Below, piece by piece: positions 45,887 to 55,100 of a DNA stretch of 64,000 bases (the stretch's first letter is position 1; each line of letters starts with the position of its first letter). The notes below the pieces were generated by a model. It worked only from the letters and a program-made list of their open reading frames with translations. It was not told the origin of the DNA and did no database searches. Origin of the DNA: Bacteroides fragilis (GTDB taxonomy: Bacteria > Bacteroidota > Bacteroidia > Bacteroidales > Bacteroidaceae); the NCBI RefSeq assembly GCF_019583405.1, contig NZ_SZUU01000005.1, positions 62,001 to 126,000 of the forward strand, given 5' to 3'. Position numbers and translations under genes: made by a program.

Positions 45887-46801
45887 ATGATACATATAGC
45901 ATGTAATATTGATTCTAATTTTACGGTACACTGTGCAGTAACTTTGGTTTCACTGTTCGAAAATAACCGTGAATCTGAGTTTTGTATCCATATTGTGGCC
46001 TCTACACTGCCTTCTGAAGATAAGGAAGTACTAAAAACAATAGCAGGTCGTTATGGCAATGAAGTACGCTTTTACTTTCCTCCGGAAGACTTGTTGCATA
46101 ATTTTTCTATCAAGAAGTTTGGTAAGCGCATTTCTATGGCTACTTATTACCGTTGTATGTTCTCAGCCATTTTACCGGAAGAGGTGGATAAAGTGCTTTA
46201 TCTGGATTGTGATATTGTTATTCTTGGAGATATATCAGAGTATTGGAATACAGATATGAGTAATTATTCGGTTGCTTGTGTCGAAGATATCGGCAGTAAT
46301 GAAGATGAACGTTATGATATCTTGAAATATGATAAGTCATTCTCTTATTTTAATGCGGGAGTACTACTTATCAATTTGCGCTATTGGCGTGAGCATAAAA
46401 TAGATGAACAATGTGAACAGTATTTTTTACGATATCCCGAGCGTATCCGCTTTAATGACCAGGATCTTTTGAATGCTGTTCTGCATGAATCTAAACTTTT
46501 TGTTCCCTTGAAATGGAATATGCAGGATGGTTTCTACCGTTATGGGGCGGATAAAGGAGTGAAAGATAAGAAGCAATTGCATCAACAATTGCTCCATCCT
46601 GTTATCCTGCATTATACTAATAAAAAACCCTGGAATTATGATAGCATGCATCCTTTGAAAGGAGAATACTTTAAGTATCTGGATATGACTCCCTGGAAAG
46701 GCAAACGACCTTTATCTACTTTTAAAGCTCGTTTGTCCTGGTGGTTGAAGTTGCTTCCTTATGCAATGCGGTTCCGTAAGCCCAAGTATATGAAGCTGTA
46801 A
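45887..46801 (+). CDS. GT8-family glycosyltransferase
   Basis: The 304-residue retaining transferase is of the LgtC/GlgA-like GT8 family. IHIACNIDSNFTVHCAVTLV binds the donor, KVLYLDCDIVILGDI carries the DxD (DCD) metal site, FNAGVLLINLRYWRE and FNDQDLLNAVL match the family, and HYTNKKPWNY is the closing HxxxxKPW motif. It usually adds glucose or galactose to the LPS core. The longest frame begins at a TTG at 45866; the ATG at 45887 is preferred. It is operonic with the GT90 gene. Confidence 0.9.
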   Translation: MIHIACNIDSNFTVHCAVTLVSLFENNRESEFCIHIVASTLPSEDKEVLKTIAGRYGNEVRFYFPPEDLLHNFSIKKFGKRISMATYYRCMFSAILPEEVDKVLYLDCDIVILGDISEYWNTDMSNYSVACVEDIGSNEDERYDILKYDKSFSYFNAGVLLINLRYWREHKIDEQCEQYFLRYPERIRFNDQDLLNAVLHESKLFVPLKWNMQDGFYRYGADKGVKDKKQLHQQLLHPVILHYTNKKPWNYDSMHPLKGEYFKYLDMTPWKGKRPLSTFKARLSWWLKLLPYAMRFRKPKYMKL

Positions 46802-46822
46802 ATACATTGATCAAAGGATTTG

Positions 46823-47821
46823 CTATCTGTTGCGTCTTTTTTGTACAATTTTCCGGTACATAATCATTCCAATTGTATATAGCTTGAAATGATTATATAT
46901 GCAGTATCGTCTGATCGCTTTTGATAATCCAATGTCTTTCAGACTGAGATAGTCATAATGGTGACAAATCTCCATTGTAGCTGCAATTATTTGGTCATTA
47001 AGGGGGGAAGGCCTCATGATGATGATATGATTGATTAAGTGGAATGCTTTTTTTAGTAGTTTTAATGGCTTTTCCGATATAGCTTGTTGCTGTTTGACAA
47101 ATTGGTATTGATCGTGCAGGGCCTGAACTAACTGAAACTCTTTTATTGGATTAAATGTTGTATTTGTGAGACTGCCTGAACGGATCCTATAATGATATTT
47201 AGGTGCTTGTATCAATACGGTTTTGTTAGCTCTATAAAATATCTTGTAACTGAGAGCAGCATCTTCAAAACTTTTTCCTACAGGAAAGCGGAGGTTATTG
47301 AATAGTTCCCGTTTATATAACTTTTCCCAAACATAGTTTCGTATAATCTTATCTTTGATGAGAGCCATCATGGCATCTTTGTGGTTAAATGTGATTATCT
47401 CTTTAGATTCAAAAACAGCTTTTGTCTTGGTTCCATATTCTATATAGTGTGCACAGGCAGATATGTCCGCCTGATACTTATTTAGAAGATTATAAAGCGT
47501 TTCGTACATATCATTTTCAATCCAATCATCGCTATCCACAAAACCTATAAAATCACCGGATGCAATGTCAAGACCCGCATTACGAGCGTCACTTAATCCT
47601 CCGTTCTTTTTGTGTATGACTTTGATTCTTGTATCCAATTTAGCAAACTTATCACAAATAGCAGGGGACTCATCTGTCGAGCCGTCATCAACAATGATTA
47701 CTTCTAAGTGAGTATATGTCTGGTCTAAGACCGATTGAATGCATTGGCTTAAAAAGGGGGCTACATTATATACCGGAATAATAATACTTATTAATGGAGA
47801 CTCATCGATTTTTTTCATCAT
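46823..47821 (-). CDS. GT2 family glycosyltransferase A
   Basis: The 332-residue GT2 enzyme has SIIIPVYNVAPFLSQCIQSV, IVDDGSTDES, GGLSDARNAGLD, FVDSDDWIENDMYETLY as the DxD region and a family C-terminus of about 120 residues ending in Arg and Lys. It is closely similar throughout to the gene at 49170-50174, so the two are duplicates flanking a GT4 gene. It has its own promoter box at 47871-47878. The substrate is unknown. Confidence 0.9.
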   Translation of the reverse strand: MMKKIDESPLISIIIPVYNVAPFLSQCIQSVLDQTYTHLEVIIVDDGSTDESPAICDKFAKLDTRIKVIHKKNGGLSDARNAGLDIASGDFIGFVDSDDWIENDMYETLYNLLNKYQADISACAHYIEYGTKTKAVFESKEIITFNHKDAMMALIKDKIIRNYVWEKLYKRELFNNLRFPVGKSFEDAALSYKIFYRANKTVLIQAPKYHYRIRSGSLTNTTFNPIKEFQLVQALHDQYQFVKQQQAISEKPLKLLKKAFHLINHIIIMRPSPLNDQIIAATMEICHHYDYLSLKDIGLSKAIRRYCIYNHFKLYTIGMIMYRKIVQKRRNR

Positions 47822-47870
47822 TAAGTAGTTTATTTAGTTAAGTCTAGGATAGTTTTTACATATATGGATG

Positions 47871-47878
47871 CAAATATA
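47871..47878 (-). promoter_or_regulatory. -7 box (TATATTTG) for GT2 gene A
   Basis: It matches TAnnTTTG 49 bases before the ATG at 47821 on the minus strand. Confidence 0.45.
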
Positions 47879-47953
47879 GTATAATAGTAGTACATATGTG
47901 CTCTTTTAACCTAAAAAATGTAAATACAATCCGTTTGTTGTCTTGGCTATACA

Positions 47954-47961
47954 TACTTTTG
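47954..47961 (+). promoter_or_regulatory. -7 box (TACTTTTG) for the GT4 gene
   Basis: It matches TAnnTTTG and ends 3 bases before the ATG at 47965, inside the N-terminal extension of the longest frame. It therefore suggests either a leaderless transcript from 47965 or a chance match. Confidence 0.4.
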
Positions 47962-47964
47962 TAT

Positions 47965-49131
47965 ATGATAAAGAGAAGAATTTTATTTTTTCATGGTGAG
48001 TTTCCTGCTGGAGGAGCTGAAAGAGTTACAATGGATATTGCCGATTTTGTAGCTCAATATGGCTATGAAACATATGTTATTACACATCAGATTAACAGTG
48101 GAAGTTATTCCAATATTAAGGTTATTGAGTTTCAAGGTGGAGGCGATGTTGACAGTCAGGAGAATGCTGACTTTATCATACATACTCTCAACTCGTTGAA
48201 AATTGATATCTTCATTCTGCCTATTTGTCTTTTAAGCAGATTGGATTTTATTAAAAGTAAAGTTGATAGTAAATTGATCTTTGCTTGTCACAGCACTCCT
48301 TTCTGGGAAATAACAGCCCGTCTACATAGGAGAAGGGGTAGAGCGCGTGGTTCTTTCTTTAAAATGTTGGAATGGGGGTTATTAACTTATCCAAAGATAG
48401 TATGGTTAAAGAAATATGACTCTTTTTTTATTAATCAATATAAGTTTGTTTATGATCAAGTTGATGCTTTTACTGTTTTGTGTGAGGAATATAAACAAAT
48501 ACTGCTTAATAAAATGGGAGTATCACTTGATGAGCAGAAAGTACATGTTATATATAATTCTGAGAGACAATGTCCGAATGTTAATTTGAATAAGAAAAAG
48601 CAGATTCTCTTTGTTGGGCGTATGAGTTATTATGATAAGCGGGTTGACCGTTTGTTGGATATTTGGGGAATGATATATAAAAAAGTACCGGCTTGGGAAT
48701 TGATTTTAGTAGGAGGTGGAAAAGAACTTCCTCTACTTCAAGCAAAAAGTCAAAAGATGAAACTTCAACGAATACGTTTTGCGGGACATAGCGATCATGT
48801 CGATGATTTCTATCGTGATGCTTCTGTATTATGTTTGACTTCAGCTTTTGAGGGATGGCCACTATGTTTGACGGAGGCTCAGGCGAATGGTGTCGTACCT
48901 GTAGCTTTTGATTGTGTAGCCGGGATACGCCAGATTTTGTCGCCTTCAGGCGTTAATGGGTGTCTTGTACCTTCTTTTAGTTTACATAAATATGCTGAGA
49001 TGTTATTGTCTCTGTTGATGGATTCGGAAAAGTTACAAAAGATGCGGAATAACGTGATTTTGAAATCAAAAGAGTACTCTCCTGAAATTGTCGGACAAAA
49101 ATGGCTCGGTTTGTTCGAATCATTGTTATAA
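47965..49131 (+). CDS. GT4 family glycosyltransferase
   Basis: The 388-residue GT-B fold enzyme has the N-domain KRRILFFHGEFPAGGAERVT and the C-domain with KKKQILFVGRMSYYDKRVDR, LILVGGGKELPLL, IRFAGHSDHVDDFYRDASVL and SAFEGWPLCLTEAQANGVVP, the E-x7-E donor-binding motif. It adds a sugar to a surface glycan at the cytoplasmic membrane. The longest frame starts at 47896 and would add 23 residues of hydrophobic sequence; the ATG at 47965 fits the family better. It sits between the two near-identical GT2 genes. Confidence 0.88.
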   Translation: MIKRRILFFHGEFPAGGAERVTMDIADFVAQYGYETYVITHQINSGSYSNIKVIEFQGGGDVDSQENADFIIHTLNSLKIDIFILPICLLSRLDFIKSKVDSKLIFACHSTPFWEITARLHRRRGRARGSFFKMLEWGLLTYPKIVWLKKYDSFFINQYKFVYDQVDAFTVLCEEYKQILLNKMGVSLDEQKVHVIYNSERQCPNVNLNKKKQILFVGRMSYYDKRVDRLLDIWGMIYKKVPAWELILVGGGKELPLLQAKSQKMKLQRIRFAGHSDHVDDFYRDASVLCLTSAFEGWPLCLTEAQANGVVPVAFDCVAGIRQILSPSGVNGCLVPSFSLHKYAEMLLSLLMDSEKLQKMRNNVILKSKEYSPEIVGQKWLGLFESLL

Positions 49132-49169
49132 TCTCTTTTGTATGAATACCTTTTTAGGAGAATATAAGT

Positions 49170-50174
49170 TTAAACTTTTCTCTTCTTGGGAATCAGTTTG
49201 CGATAAAGTGTCATTCCTATTTTATATATTCTGAAATGATGATAAATGAAATATCGTTTGATGGTTCTTGACACTCCGATATCTTGTGGTTTTAGATAAT
49301 CATATTGGTGCATAATCTCTAATGTTTTGTCAATGACCTCATTGTTGAGTGTTGAGGAGGGTAGTATAATCGTGTGATTGATTAAGTGGATGCTTTTTTT
49401 TATAATCATTACAGGTTTGTCATTGATTAGTTGACGTTTTTTCATGAATTGGTATTGTTCGTGTATGGCTTGCACATATTGTATTCCTTTGAGAGGGCTG
49501 AACGAAGAATTAGTAGTGCTTCCCAAACGAATTCTGTAGTGATATTTAGGTTTGTATTTTAATACTGTTTTGTTGGATCTATCAAATATCTTATAACTTA
49601 GGGATATGTCCTCAAAAACTTGTCCAATAGGGAAATATAATCCGGTAAATAGGTCACGTTTATATAATTTTTCTACGACATAATTTTTTATAATCTTATC
49701 TTCAAACAATGTTTTCATAACATCTGCATGGTTGAAAGTCATTATTTCCTCTTTCGATCTGTAGACAGTTGGTCTGCCATCCTCATATTCCAGATAATGT
49801 GTGCAGGCAGATATATCTGCTTCGTATTGACTGATTAGATTATAAAGTGTCTCATACATATCGTTATCAATCCAATCATCACTATCCACAAAACCGATAT
49901 ATTCTCCGGATGCTGTGTCTAAACCGATATTTCGGGCAGCACTTTGTCCACCATTTTTTTTGTGTATCACTTTCACACGAGCGTCTAAGGCTGCAAAATG
50001 GTCACAAATAGCAGGTGAATGGTCTGTGGAACCATCATCTACAACAATAATCTCCAGGTTAGTATATGTCTGATCCAAAATTGATTGCAGGCATTGATGT
50101 AGATATGCCTCTACATTGTATACAGGCACAATAATGCTGATAAGGGGGAGTGTTCCCGATTTTTCCATTTTCAT
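49170..50174 (-). CDS. GT2 family glycosyltransferase B (paralogue of the gene at 46823)
   Basis: The 334-residue enzyme has SIIVPVYNVEAYLHQCLQSI, VVDDGSTDHS, GGQSAARNIGLD and FVDSDDWIDNDMYETLY. The whole length, including the C-terminal region, matches the protein at 46823-47821, so a local duplication occurred, probably to give two related linkages. A second possible start is two codons in (50168). It has its own promoter box at 50211-50218. Confidence 0.9.
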   Translation of the reverse strand: MKMEKSGTLPLISIIVPVYNVEAYLHQCLQSILDQTYTNLEIIVVDDGSTDHSPAICDHFAALDARVKVIHKKNGGQSAARNIGLDTASGEYIGFVDSDDWIDNDMYETLYNLISQYEADISACTHYLEYEDGRPTVYRSKEEIMTFNHADVMKTLFEDKIIKNYVVEKLYKRDLFTGLYFPIGQVFEDISLSYKIFDRSNKTVLKYKPKYHYRIRLGSTTNSSFSPLKGIQYVQAIHEQYQFMKKRQLINDKPVMIIKKSIHLINHTIILPSSTLNNEVIDKTLEIMHQYDYLKPQDIGVSRTIKRYFIYHHFRIYKIGMTLYRKLIPKKRKV

Positions 50175-50210
50175 TTAGGTTTAGTAATATGCTATTGTCT
50201 TTGTACGTTG

Positions 50211-50218
50211 CAAAGATA
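50211..50218 (-). promoter_or_regulatory. -7 box (TATCTTTG) for GT2 gene B
   Basis: It matches TAnnTTTG 36 bases before the ATG at 50174 on the minus strand. Confidence 0.55.
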
Positions 50219-50360
50219 ACATATTGTTTTTGTTTTTCTGAATATATATTTGATAGCTTTATGGGATGCGTGGTTGTTTTTGCAGTATAAAAAGAGACAT
50301 CTACTTAATTCGCCACTGACTTTCTACTCTCTGAATAGTAACTTGCTGAATATTTTCTGT

Positions 50361-50368
50361 TATCTTTG
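50361..50368 (+). promoter_or_regulatory. -7 box (TATCTTTG) for the ABC exporter gene
   Basis: It matches TAnnTTTG 25 bases before the ATG at 50394. Confidence 0.55.
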
Positions 50369-50393
50369 CAACTTAATCATTTAATAGTAAGTA

Positions 50394-52229
50394 ATGAAGG
50401 AATTTTTTCAACTTATGCGGCGTTTTGTACCGCCTTACAAGAAGTATGTAATATGGGCGTTGATACTGAATTTATTCTCGGCCATTCTGAATATATTTTC
50501 TTTTTCTTTGATAGCCCCCATTCTACAGATATTATTTAAGGTTGATAAAGATGTATATGAGTTTATCCCATGGGATACTGCTTCAATTAGTACAAAGGAC
50601 CTTCTGATAAATAATTTCTATTATTATGTTTCAGATATGATCCAGATCAACGGCGCTTCTTTTACTCTGATGTTGTTAGGACTCTTTTTAGTGGTAATGA
50701 CTTTCTTTAAAACATTCTGCTATTTCGCTTCGTCAGCCGTGATGATTCCTTTGCGTACCGGTGTGGTACGGGATATTCGAGTGATGGTCTATGATAAAGT
50801 GATTCGTTTGCCACTTGGATTCTTCTCGGAGGAGCGGAAAGGAGATATCATAGCCCGTATGAGCGGGGACGTGGGAGAAATAGAGAACTCGGTTACCAGT
50901 TCATTGGATATGTTGGTAAAGAATCCGATCTTGATAATAGTTTATTTTACTACACTGCTTATAATAAGTTGGCAACTAACCCTTTTCACTTTATTGGTTG
51001 TACCATTGATGGGATGGGTGATGGGTACGGTAGGCAAGAAACTGAAACGTCAATCCCTTGAAGCTCAGGCAAAGTGGAGCGATACGATGTCGCAACTGGA
51101 AGAAACATTAGGAGGACTTCGTATCATTAAGGCTTTCATTGCTGAAAATAAGATGATGAATCGTTTCCTGAAATGCAGTAACGAGTTTCGGGAGGCAACC
51201 AATAAAGTGGCGACCCGTCAGGCATTAGCCCATCCGATGAGTGAGTTTTTAGGTACGACCATGATTGTAATTGTGCTTTGGTTTGGCGGTTCACTGATTT
51301 TGAGCAGTCATTCTTCTATTGATGCTTCTACTTTTATGGTATATCTGACCATCCTTTATAGCGTAATCAATCCTTTGAAGGAATTTTCAAAAGCCGGGTA
51401 TAATATTCCTAAAGGTTTGGCTTCGATGGAGCGTGTGGATAAGATTCTGAAAGCGGAAAATAAGATTGTGGAGATTCCTGATCCGAAGCCGCTGAATGGG
51501 TTAAAAGAGAAAGTAGAATTTAGGGATATTTCTTTCAGCTATGATGGAAAGAAAGAAGTGCTTCAACATATTAACCTCACTGTACCTAAAGGTAAGACCG
51601 TTGCTTTGGTTGGACAGTCCGGTTCAGGGAAATCTACATTGGTAGATTTGTTGCCCCGTTATCACGATGTACAGGAAGGAGCGATTACTATTGACGGAGT
51701 CAGCATTAAAGACGTTCGCATCTCCGACTTGCGCAGCCTGATCGGGAATGTCAATCAGGAAGCCATCTTGTTTAACGATACTTTCTTTAATAATATAGCT
51801 TTTGGTGTAGAAAATGCTACGATGGAGCAAGTGATTGAGGCTGCCAAGATTGCCAATGCTCACGATTTTATCATGGAGAAAGAAGACGGCTATCATACGA
51901 ATATAGGTGACCGGGGCAGTAAACTTTCCGGAGGCCAGCGTCAGCGTATCAGTATAGCACGGGCTATCTTGAAGAATCCTCCGATTTTGATTCTTGACGA
52001 GGCTACTTCTGCTTTAGACACTGAGTCGGAACGGTTGGTACAGGAGGCATTGGAGCGTTTAATGAAAACACGTACTACCATTGCTATTGCCCACCGTCTC
52101 TCTACCATCAAGAACGCAGATGAAATATGTGTACTATATGAAGGAGAAATAGTAGAACGTGGAAAACACGAAGAATTATTGGCTAAGAACGGTTATTATA
52201 AACGACTGAATGACATGCAGTCGTTGTAA
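50394..52229 (+). CDS. MsbA-like ABC exporter (fused membrane and ATPase domains)
   Basis: This is a 611-residue half-transporter. Six membrane helices occupy about residues 15-330 and the ATPase lies in the C-terminal part. ATPase motifs are Walker A GQSGSGKSTLVD, Q-loop NVNQEAILFND, signature LSGGQRQRIS, Walker B PILILDEATSALD and the H-loop AHRLSTI. Such exporters flip lipid A-core (MsbA) or other lipids and drugs. Its place at the end of the glycan cluster suggests a lipid-linked glycan or LPS substrate, which is inference. Confidence 0.9.
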   Translation: MKEFFQLMRRFVPPYKKYVIWALILNLFSAILNIFSFSLIAPILQILFKVDKDVYEFIPWDTASISTKDLLINNFYYYVSDMIQINGASFTLMLLGLFLVVMTFFKTFCYFASSAVMIPLRTGVVRDIRVMVYDKVIRLPLGFFSEERKGDIIARMSGDVGEIENSVTSSLDMLVKNPILIIVYFTTLLIISWQLTLFTLLVVPLMGWVMGTVGKKLKRQSLEAQAKWSDTMSQLEETLGGLRIIKAFIAENKMMNRFLKCSNEFREATNKVATRQALAHPMSEFLGTTMIVIVLWFGGSLILSSHSSIDASTFMVYLTILYSVINPLKEFSKAGYNIPKGLASMERVDKILKAENKIVEIPDPKPLNGLKEKVEFRDISFSYDGKKEVLQHINLTVPKGKTVALVGQSGSGKSTLVDLLPRYHDVQEGAITIDGVSIKDVRISDLRSLIGNVNQEAILFNDTFFNNIAFGVENATMEQVIEAAKIANAHDFIMEKEDGYHTNIGDRGSKLSGGQRQRISIARAILKNPPILILDEATSALDTESERLVQEALERLMKTRTTIAIAHRLSTIKNADEICVLYEGEIVERGKHEELLAKNGYYKRLNDMQSL

Positions 52230-52296
52230 GCATGGCAGAGAGATAGTGAACTCCCTCACTCATCTGCTTTTTGATAATAACTTTTTTACTAAGGCG

Positions 52297-52323
52297 GGTA
52301 GGGCAAGGTGGATTTGCCCTACC
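52297..52323 (+). terminator. Hairpin downstream of the ABC exporter
   Basis: GGTAGGGCAA (52297-52306) pairs exactly with TTGCCCTACC (52314-52323) over a 7-nt loop, 67 bases after the stop. No T-run follows it, so termination is probable but not certain. The remaining bases to 52455 show nothing else. Confidence 0.5.
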
Positions 52324-52455
52324 GAGGTTATAGGCTAATTCGATATCAGAAGAAAGAATCTTTGAGGCGGTTGAACGTTATCATGTTTGAAAGAAATTTT
52401 TTCGGTATATTCCTTTCGGGATTTATTTGTTATTGGGGGTGATACGATACAATCC

Positions 52456-53091
52456 TTATTTCCTTCCGAAGTCTGCCGGGATTTCTCCCCATTGCTTGGT
52501 TTCCCACTTCAATATTGGGGTGGAATATTTATTTTCTTTAAGCCATTTTTCTGCACGTTCTATCAATCCGAACAATTTTTCTGTTTCAGCGTTCCGGGGA
52601 AGTTTTGTCTTGCATTTTTTTTGTTTTACCCAGCTGATTGCATTTGCGCTATCGCTATAGATAGGCATGTCGAATCCTTTCTGTTTCAGTAAAGCGAGTC
52701 CATGTACCAATGCCAGAAATTCGCCAATATTGTTAGTCCCCTTCATCGGGCCGAAATGAAAAATCTCTTGTCGGCTTGCGACGTGAACGCCACGGTACTC
52801 CATAGGTCCAGGATTACCACTGCATGCTGCGTCTACTGCAAGGCTGTTTTCAATGACCGCTGCCGGGAGTGTGTCTGGGAGGGTAGGGGAATCAGCTGTT
52901 TTCTTCTTAGCATTCTTGCCGATATAAGCATAAGGTGATGAAGCAAAAGCACGTTCTGCTTCCTCCCGGTTATCGAAAGATTTATATTTGGCACTATCAT
53001 ATCCTTTCACCTGCAGCTGACATTCGGTCCAGGATGTATAAATGCCGGGAGTTACTCCATCCCATACAACGTAATATTTTTGTTTGGCCAT
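52456..53091 (-). CDS. Viroplasmin-domain ribonuclease HI
   Basis: The 211-residue protein has an N-terminal viroplasmin/RNase H1 hybrid-binding domain (residues 1-52: KYYVVWDGVTPGIYTSWTEC and KSFDNREEAERAF). A linker leads to a catalytic RNase H domain (about 80-205), with LAVDAACSGNPGPMEYRG for the first Asp, NNIGEFLALVHGLALL for the Glu and IYSDSANAISWVK for the second Asp. It cleaves RNA in RNA-DNA hybrids, for example R-loops and primers. It is a single gene, divergent from the nitroreductase gene. Confidence 0.93.
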   Translation of the reverse strand: MAKQKYYVVWDGVTPGIYTSWTECQLQVKGYDSAKYKSFDNREEAERAFASSPYAYIGKNAKKKTADSPTLPDTLPAAVIENSLAVDAACSGNPGPMEYRGVHVASRQEIFHFGPMKGTNNIGEFLALVHGLALLKQKGFDMPIYSDSANAISWVKQKKCKTKLPRNAETEKLFGLIERAEKWLKENKYSTPILKWETKQWGEIPADFGRK

Positions 53092-53211
53092 ACTTGGTGT
53101 TTTCAGCTTATTGGGCAGTAAAGGTACGAATATATTCTATTACCGAACAACTTTCGTTTATAGGTTGTTTTAATTTCAAAGAACCAATGTAAAAAAGAAA
53201 GGAGTATTTTT

Positions 53212-53814
53212 ATGAAAAAATCCTTCGAAGAGGCCCTCAAACATAGAAGGACCTATTATTCGATAACAAATCAGTCTCCGGTTTCTGATGAGGAGATAGA
53301 GCGGATTGTCAATCTTGCTGTAACCCATGTGCCCTCTGCATTTAACTCTCAGTCCACTCGTGTAGTGCTGTTGTTGGGTGAGAATCACAAGAAACTATGG
53401 CATATTGTAAAAGAAACATTGCGAAAGATTGTTCCACCGGAAGTTTTTAAAACGACTGAAGCTAAAATTGATAATTCTTTTGCCAGTGGTTATGGAACTG
53501 TTTTATTCTTTGAAGACCAGTCGGTTGTGAAGGGACTCCAGAATGCTTTCAGTAGTTATAAAGATAATTTTCCGGGGTGGTCGTTGCAAACGTCTGCGAT
53601 GCATCAGTTGGCGGTTTGGACAATGTTGGAAGATGCCGGTTTCGGAGCTTCCCTGCAACATTATAATCCACTAATTGACGAAGAAGTGCGTCATACCTGG
53701 CACCTACCGGAAGAGTGGCACTTGATTGCCGAAATGCCGTTTGGACTTCCTGTGCAAGGACCGGGTGATAAGGATTTTAAAGATCTGGATTCCAGAGTGA
53801 AGGTCTTTAAATAA
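53212..53814 (+). CDS. Nitroreductase family protein
   Basis: The 200-residue flavoprotein is of the nitroreductase fold, similar to the HBN1/YdgI-like group. EALKHRRTYYSITNQSPVSD binds FMN, HVPSAFNSQSTRVVLLLGE is the family core and FGASLQHYNPLIDEEVRHTW completes the site. It probably reduces an oxidised organic substrate with NAD(P)H in the cytoplasm. An AAAGGAG ribosome site, unusually good for this organism, precedes the ATG. The composite repeat copy 2 begins 126 bases after the stop. Confidence 0.9.
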   Translation: MKKSFEEALKHRRTYYSITNQSPVSDEEIERIVNLAVTHVPSAFNSQSTRVVLLLGENHKKLWHIVKETLRKIVPPEVFKTTEAKIDNSFASGYGTVLFFEDQSVVKGLQNAFSSYKDNFPGWSLQTSAMHQLAVWTMLEDAGFGASLQHYNPLIDEEVRHTWHLPEEWHLIAEMPFGLPVQGPGDKDFKDLDSRVKVFK

Positions 53815-53939
53815 GGTATATTCATTTAATCGGAAGGATTAATATCGTTTTATTTTTGGTAAGAACTTACTGAGTAGCGTTACATGGCTTTGTCTGCAAT
53901 GTGTTATGATTAAGTTTGTTATGAAGAAGATCAGTGTCC

Positions 53940-54300
53940 TTATCCCGGCCCGGGTAGCTGTGCCCATGGGCCCGCATACCCGGGCTCATGGGCACAGGTA
54001 TGTGGGCTCATGGGCCTGCGCACCCGGGCTGGGATAAAGAAAGAAGCATAAACAGAAAAGGTATTAAGGAAAATAAAATGGTATAATAGGCAAATATAGA
54101 TAAGGAACTAATGGTATGCTATTGGGAATCAGTGGTGTATTCCGAGTTTTACCTAAAAAAAGAGGGTGGAAGATGGAAGATAGAGGTGGAAGATAAATGC
54201 CTTGAAAATGCGATCTTCCACCTCTTTAATTTATTGATAATCATCTGCTAATGTTCCGAAAGGTGGAAGATGGAAGATCGAAATGCATTTCTTGTATGAG
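53940..54300 (+). repeat. Composite noncoding repeat, copy 2 (modules B and A)
   Basis: Related to 18537-18888 in the opposite orientation. Module B (53940-54037) is again exactly 98 bp, bounded by TTATCCC and GGGATAA. Its 22-bp units, such as CCCGCATACCCGGGCTCATG plus GG, are rich in CCCGGG and CCCATG. Module A (about 54164-54300) has six TGGAAG/CTTCCA words. Its perfect 12-bp stem GAGGTGGAAGAT (54183-54194) / ATCTTCCACCTC (54213-54224) has an 18-nt loop, and the module ends with AAATGCATT then CTTGTATGAG. On the plus strand the order is nitroreductase, B, A, aroK promoter. Confidence 0.85.
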
Positions 54301-54385
54301 GGGTACGTATAGGATTGTCTTTATTTTCATGCTTGCATGCGCAAAGTTACCATCCGGGTTATTGGTTGTTCTATTAATAAATATC

Positions 54386-54393
54386 TATCTTTG
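54386..54393 (+). promoter_or_regulatory. -7 box (TATCTTTG) for aroK
   Basis: It matches TAnnTTTG 20 bases before the ATG at 54414. A TTG at 54362-54364 gives a 21-bp spacer. The composite repeat ends 85 bases upstream. Confidence 0.6.
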
Positions 54394-54413
54394 CACCAAA
54401 ATGCCGTTTGCTT

Positions 54414-54953
54414 ATGATTCGTATATTTCTGACCGGCTATATGGGGGCCGGGAAAACTACGTTAGGAAAAGCTCTCGCACGAGAACTACATGTCCCATTT
54501 ATCGATCTGGACTGGTATATTGAAGAACGTTTTCACAAGGCGGTCGGAGAATTATTTACCGAGCGGGGAGAGCCCGGCTTTAGGGAACTTGAAAAGAGCA
54601 TGTTACATGAGGTCGGTGAATTTGAAGATGTGGTAATCTCTACAGGGGGAGGAGCACCTTGCTTTTTCGACAACATGGAGTATATGAACCGGGTTGGTAC
54701 TACTGTTTTTCTGGATGTAGACCCCAAAGTGCTGTTTCGCCGGTTACGGGTTGCCAAGCAGCAGCGCCCCATACTGCAAGGAAAGGAAGATGACGAACTG
54801 TTTGATTTTATAATACAGGCGCTTGAAAAACGTTCACCTTTTTATCGTCAGGCTAAATATATTTTCTGTGCTGACGAATTGGAGGATCGTAAGCAGATTG
54901 AAACTTCCGTGCAACAATTGCGCAAACTTCTGGATTTGCACATAGTAAGCTAA
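54414..54953 (+). CDS. aroK: Shikimate kinase
   Basis: The 179-residue cytoplasmic kinase phosphorylates shikimate in the aromatic amino acid pathway. The P-loop is FLTGYMGAGKTTLGKALA, DLDWYIEER binds shikimate and Mg, STGGGAPCF is the GGG substrate loop and RPILQG the lid region. Six extra bases at the 5' end would need a TTG start at 54408; the ATG at 54414 is preferred. It is a single gene behind composite repeat copy 2. Confidence 0.95.
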   Translation: MIRIFLTGYMGAGKTTLGKALARELHVPFIDLDWYIEERFHKAVGELFTERGEPGFRELEKSMLHEVGEFEDVVISTGGGAPCFFDNMEYMNRVGTTVFLDVDPKVLFRRLRVAKQQRPILQGKEDDELFDFIIQALEKRSPFYRQAKYIFCADELEDRKQIETSVQQLRKLLDLHIVS

Positions 54954-55100
54954 ACTCTAAGAAAACTTATTTTCTGATTCGGCAATCATTCTTTTTCTTC
55001 TCTATTTTTTGTTCAGTCGACCAATATTACTATCTTGCAGTCGCTGTGAGGTTTTGTGCCTTCCGGTATCTTACAACCCAAATAAAACGATCAGACAATT

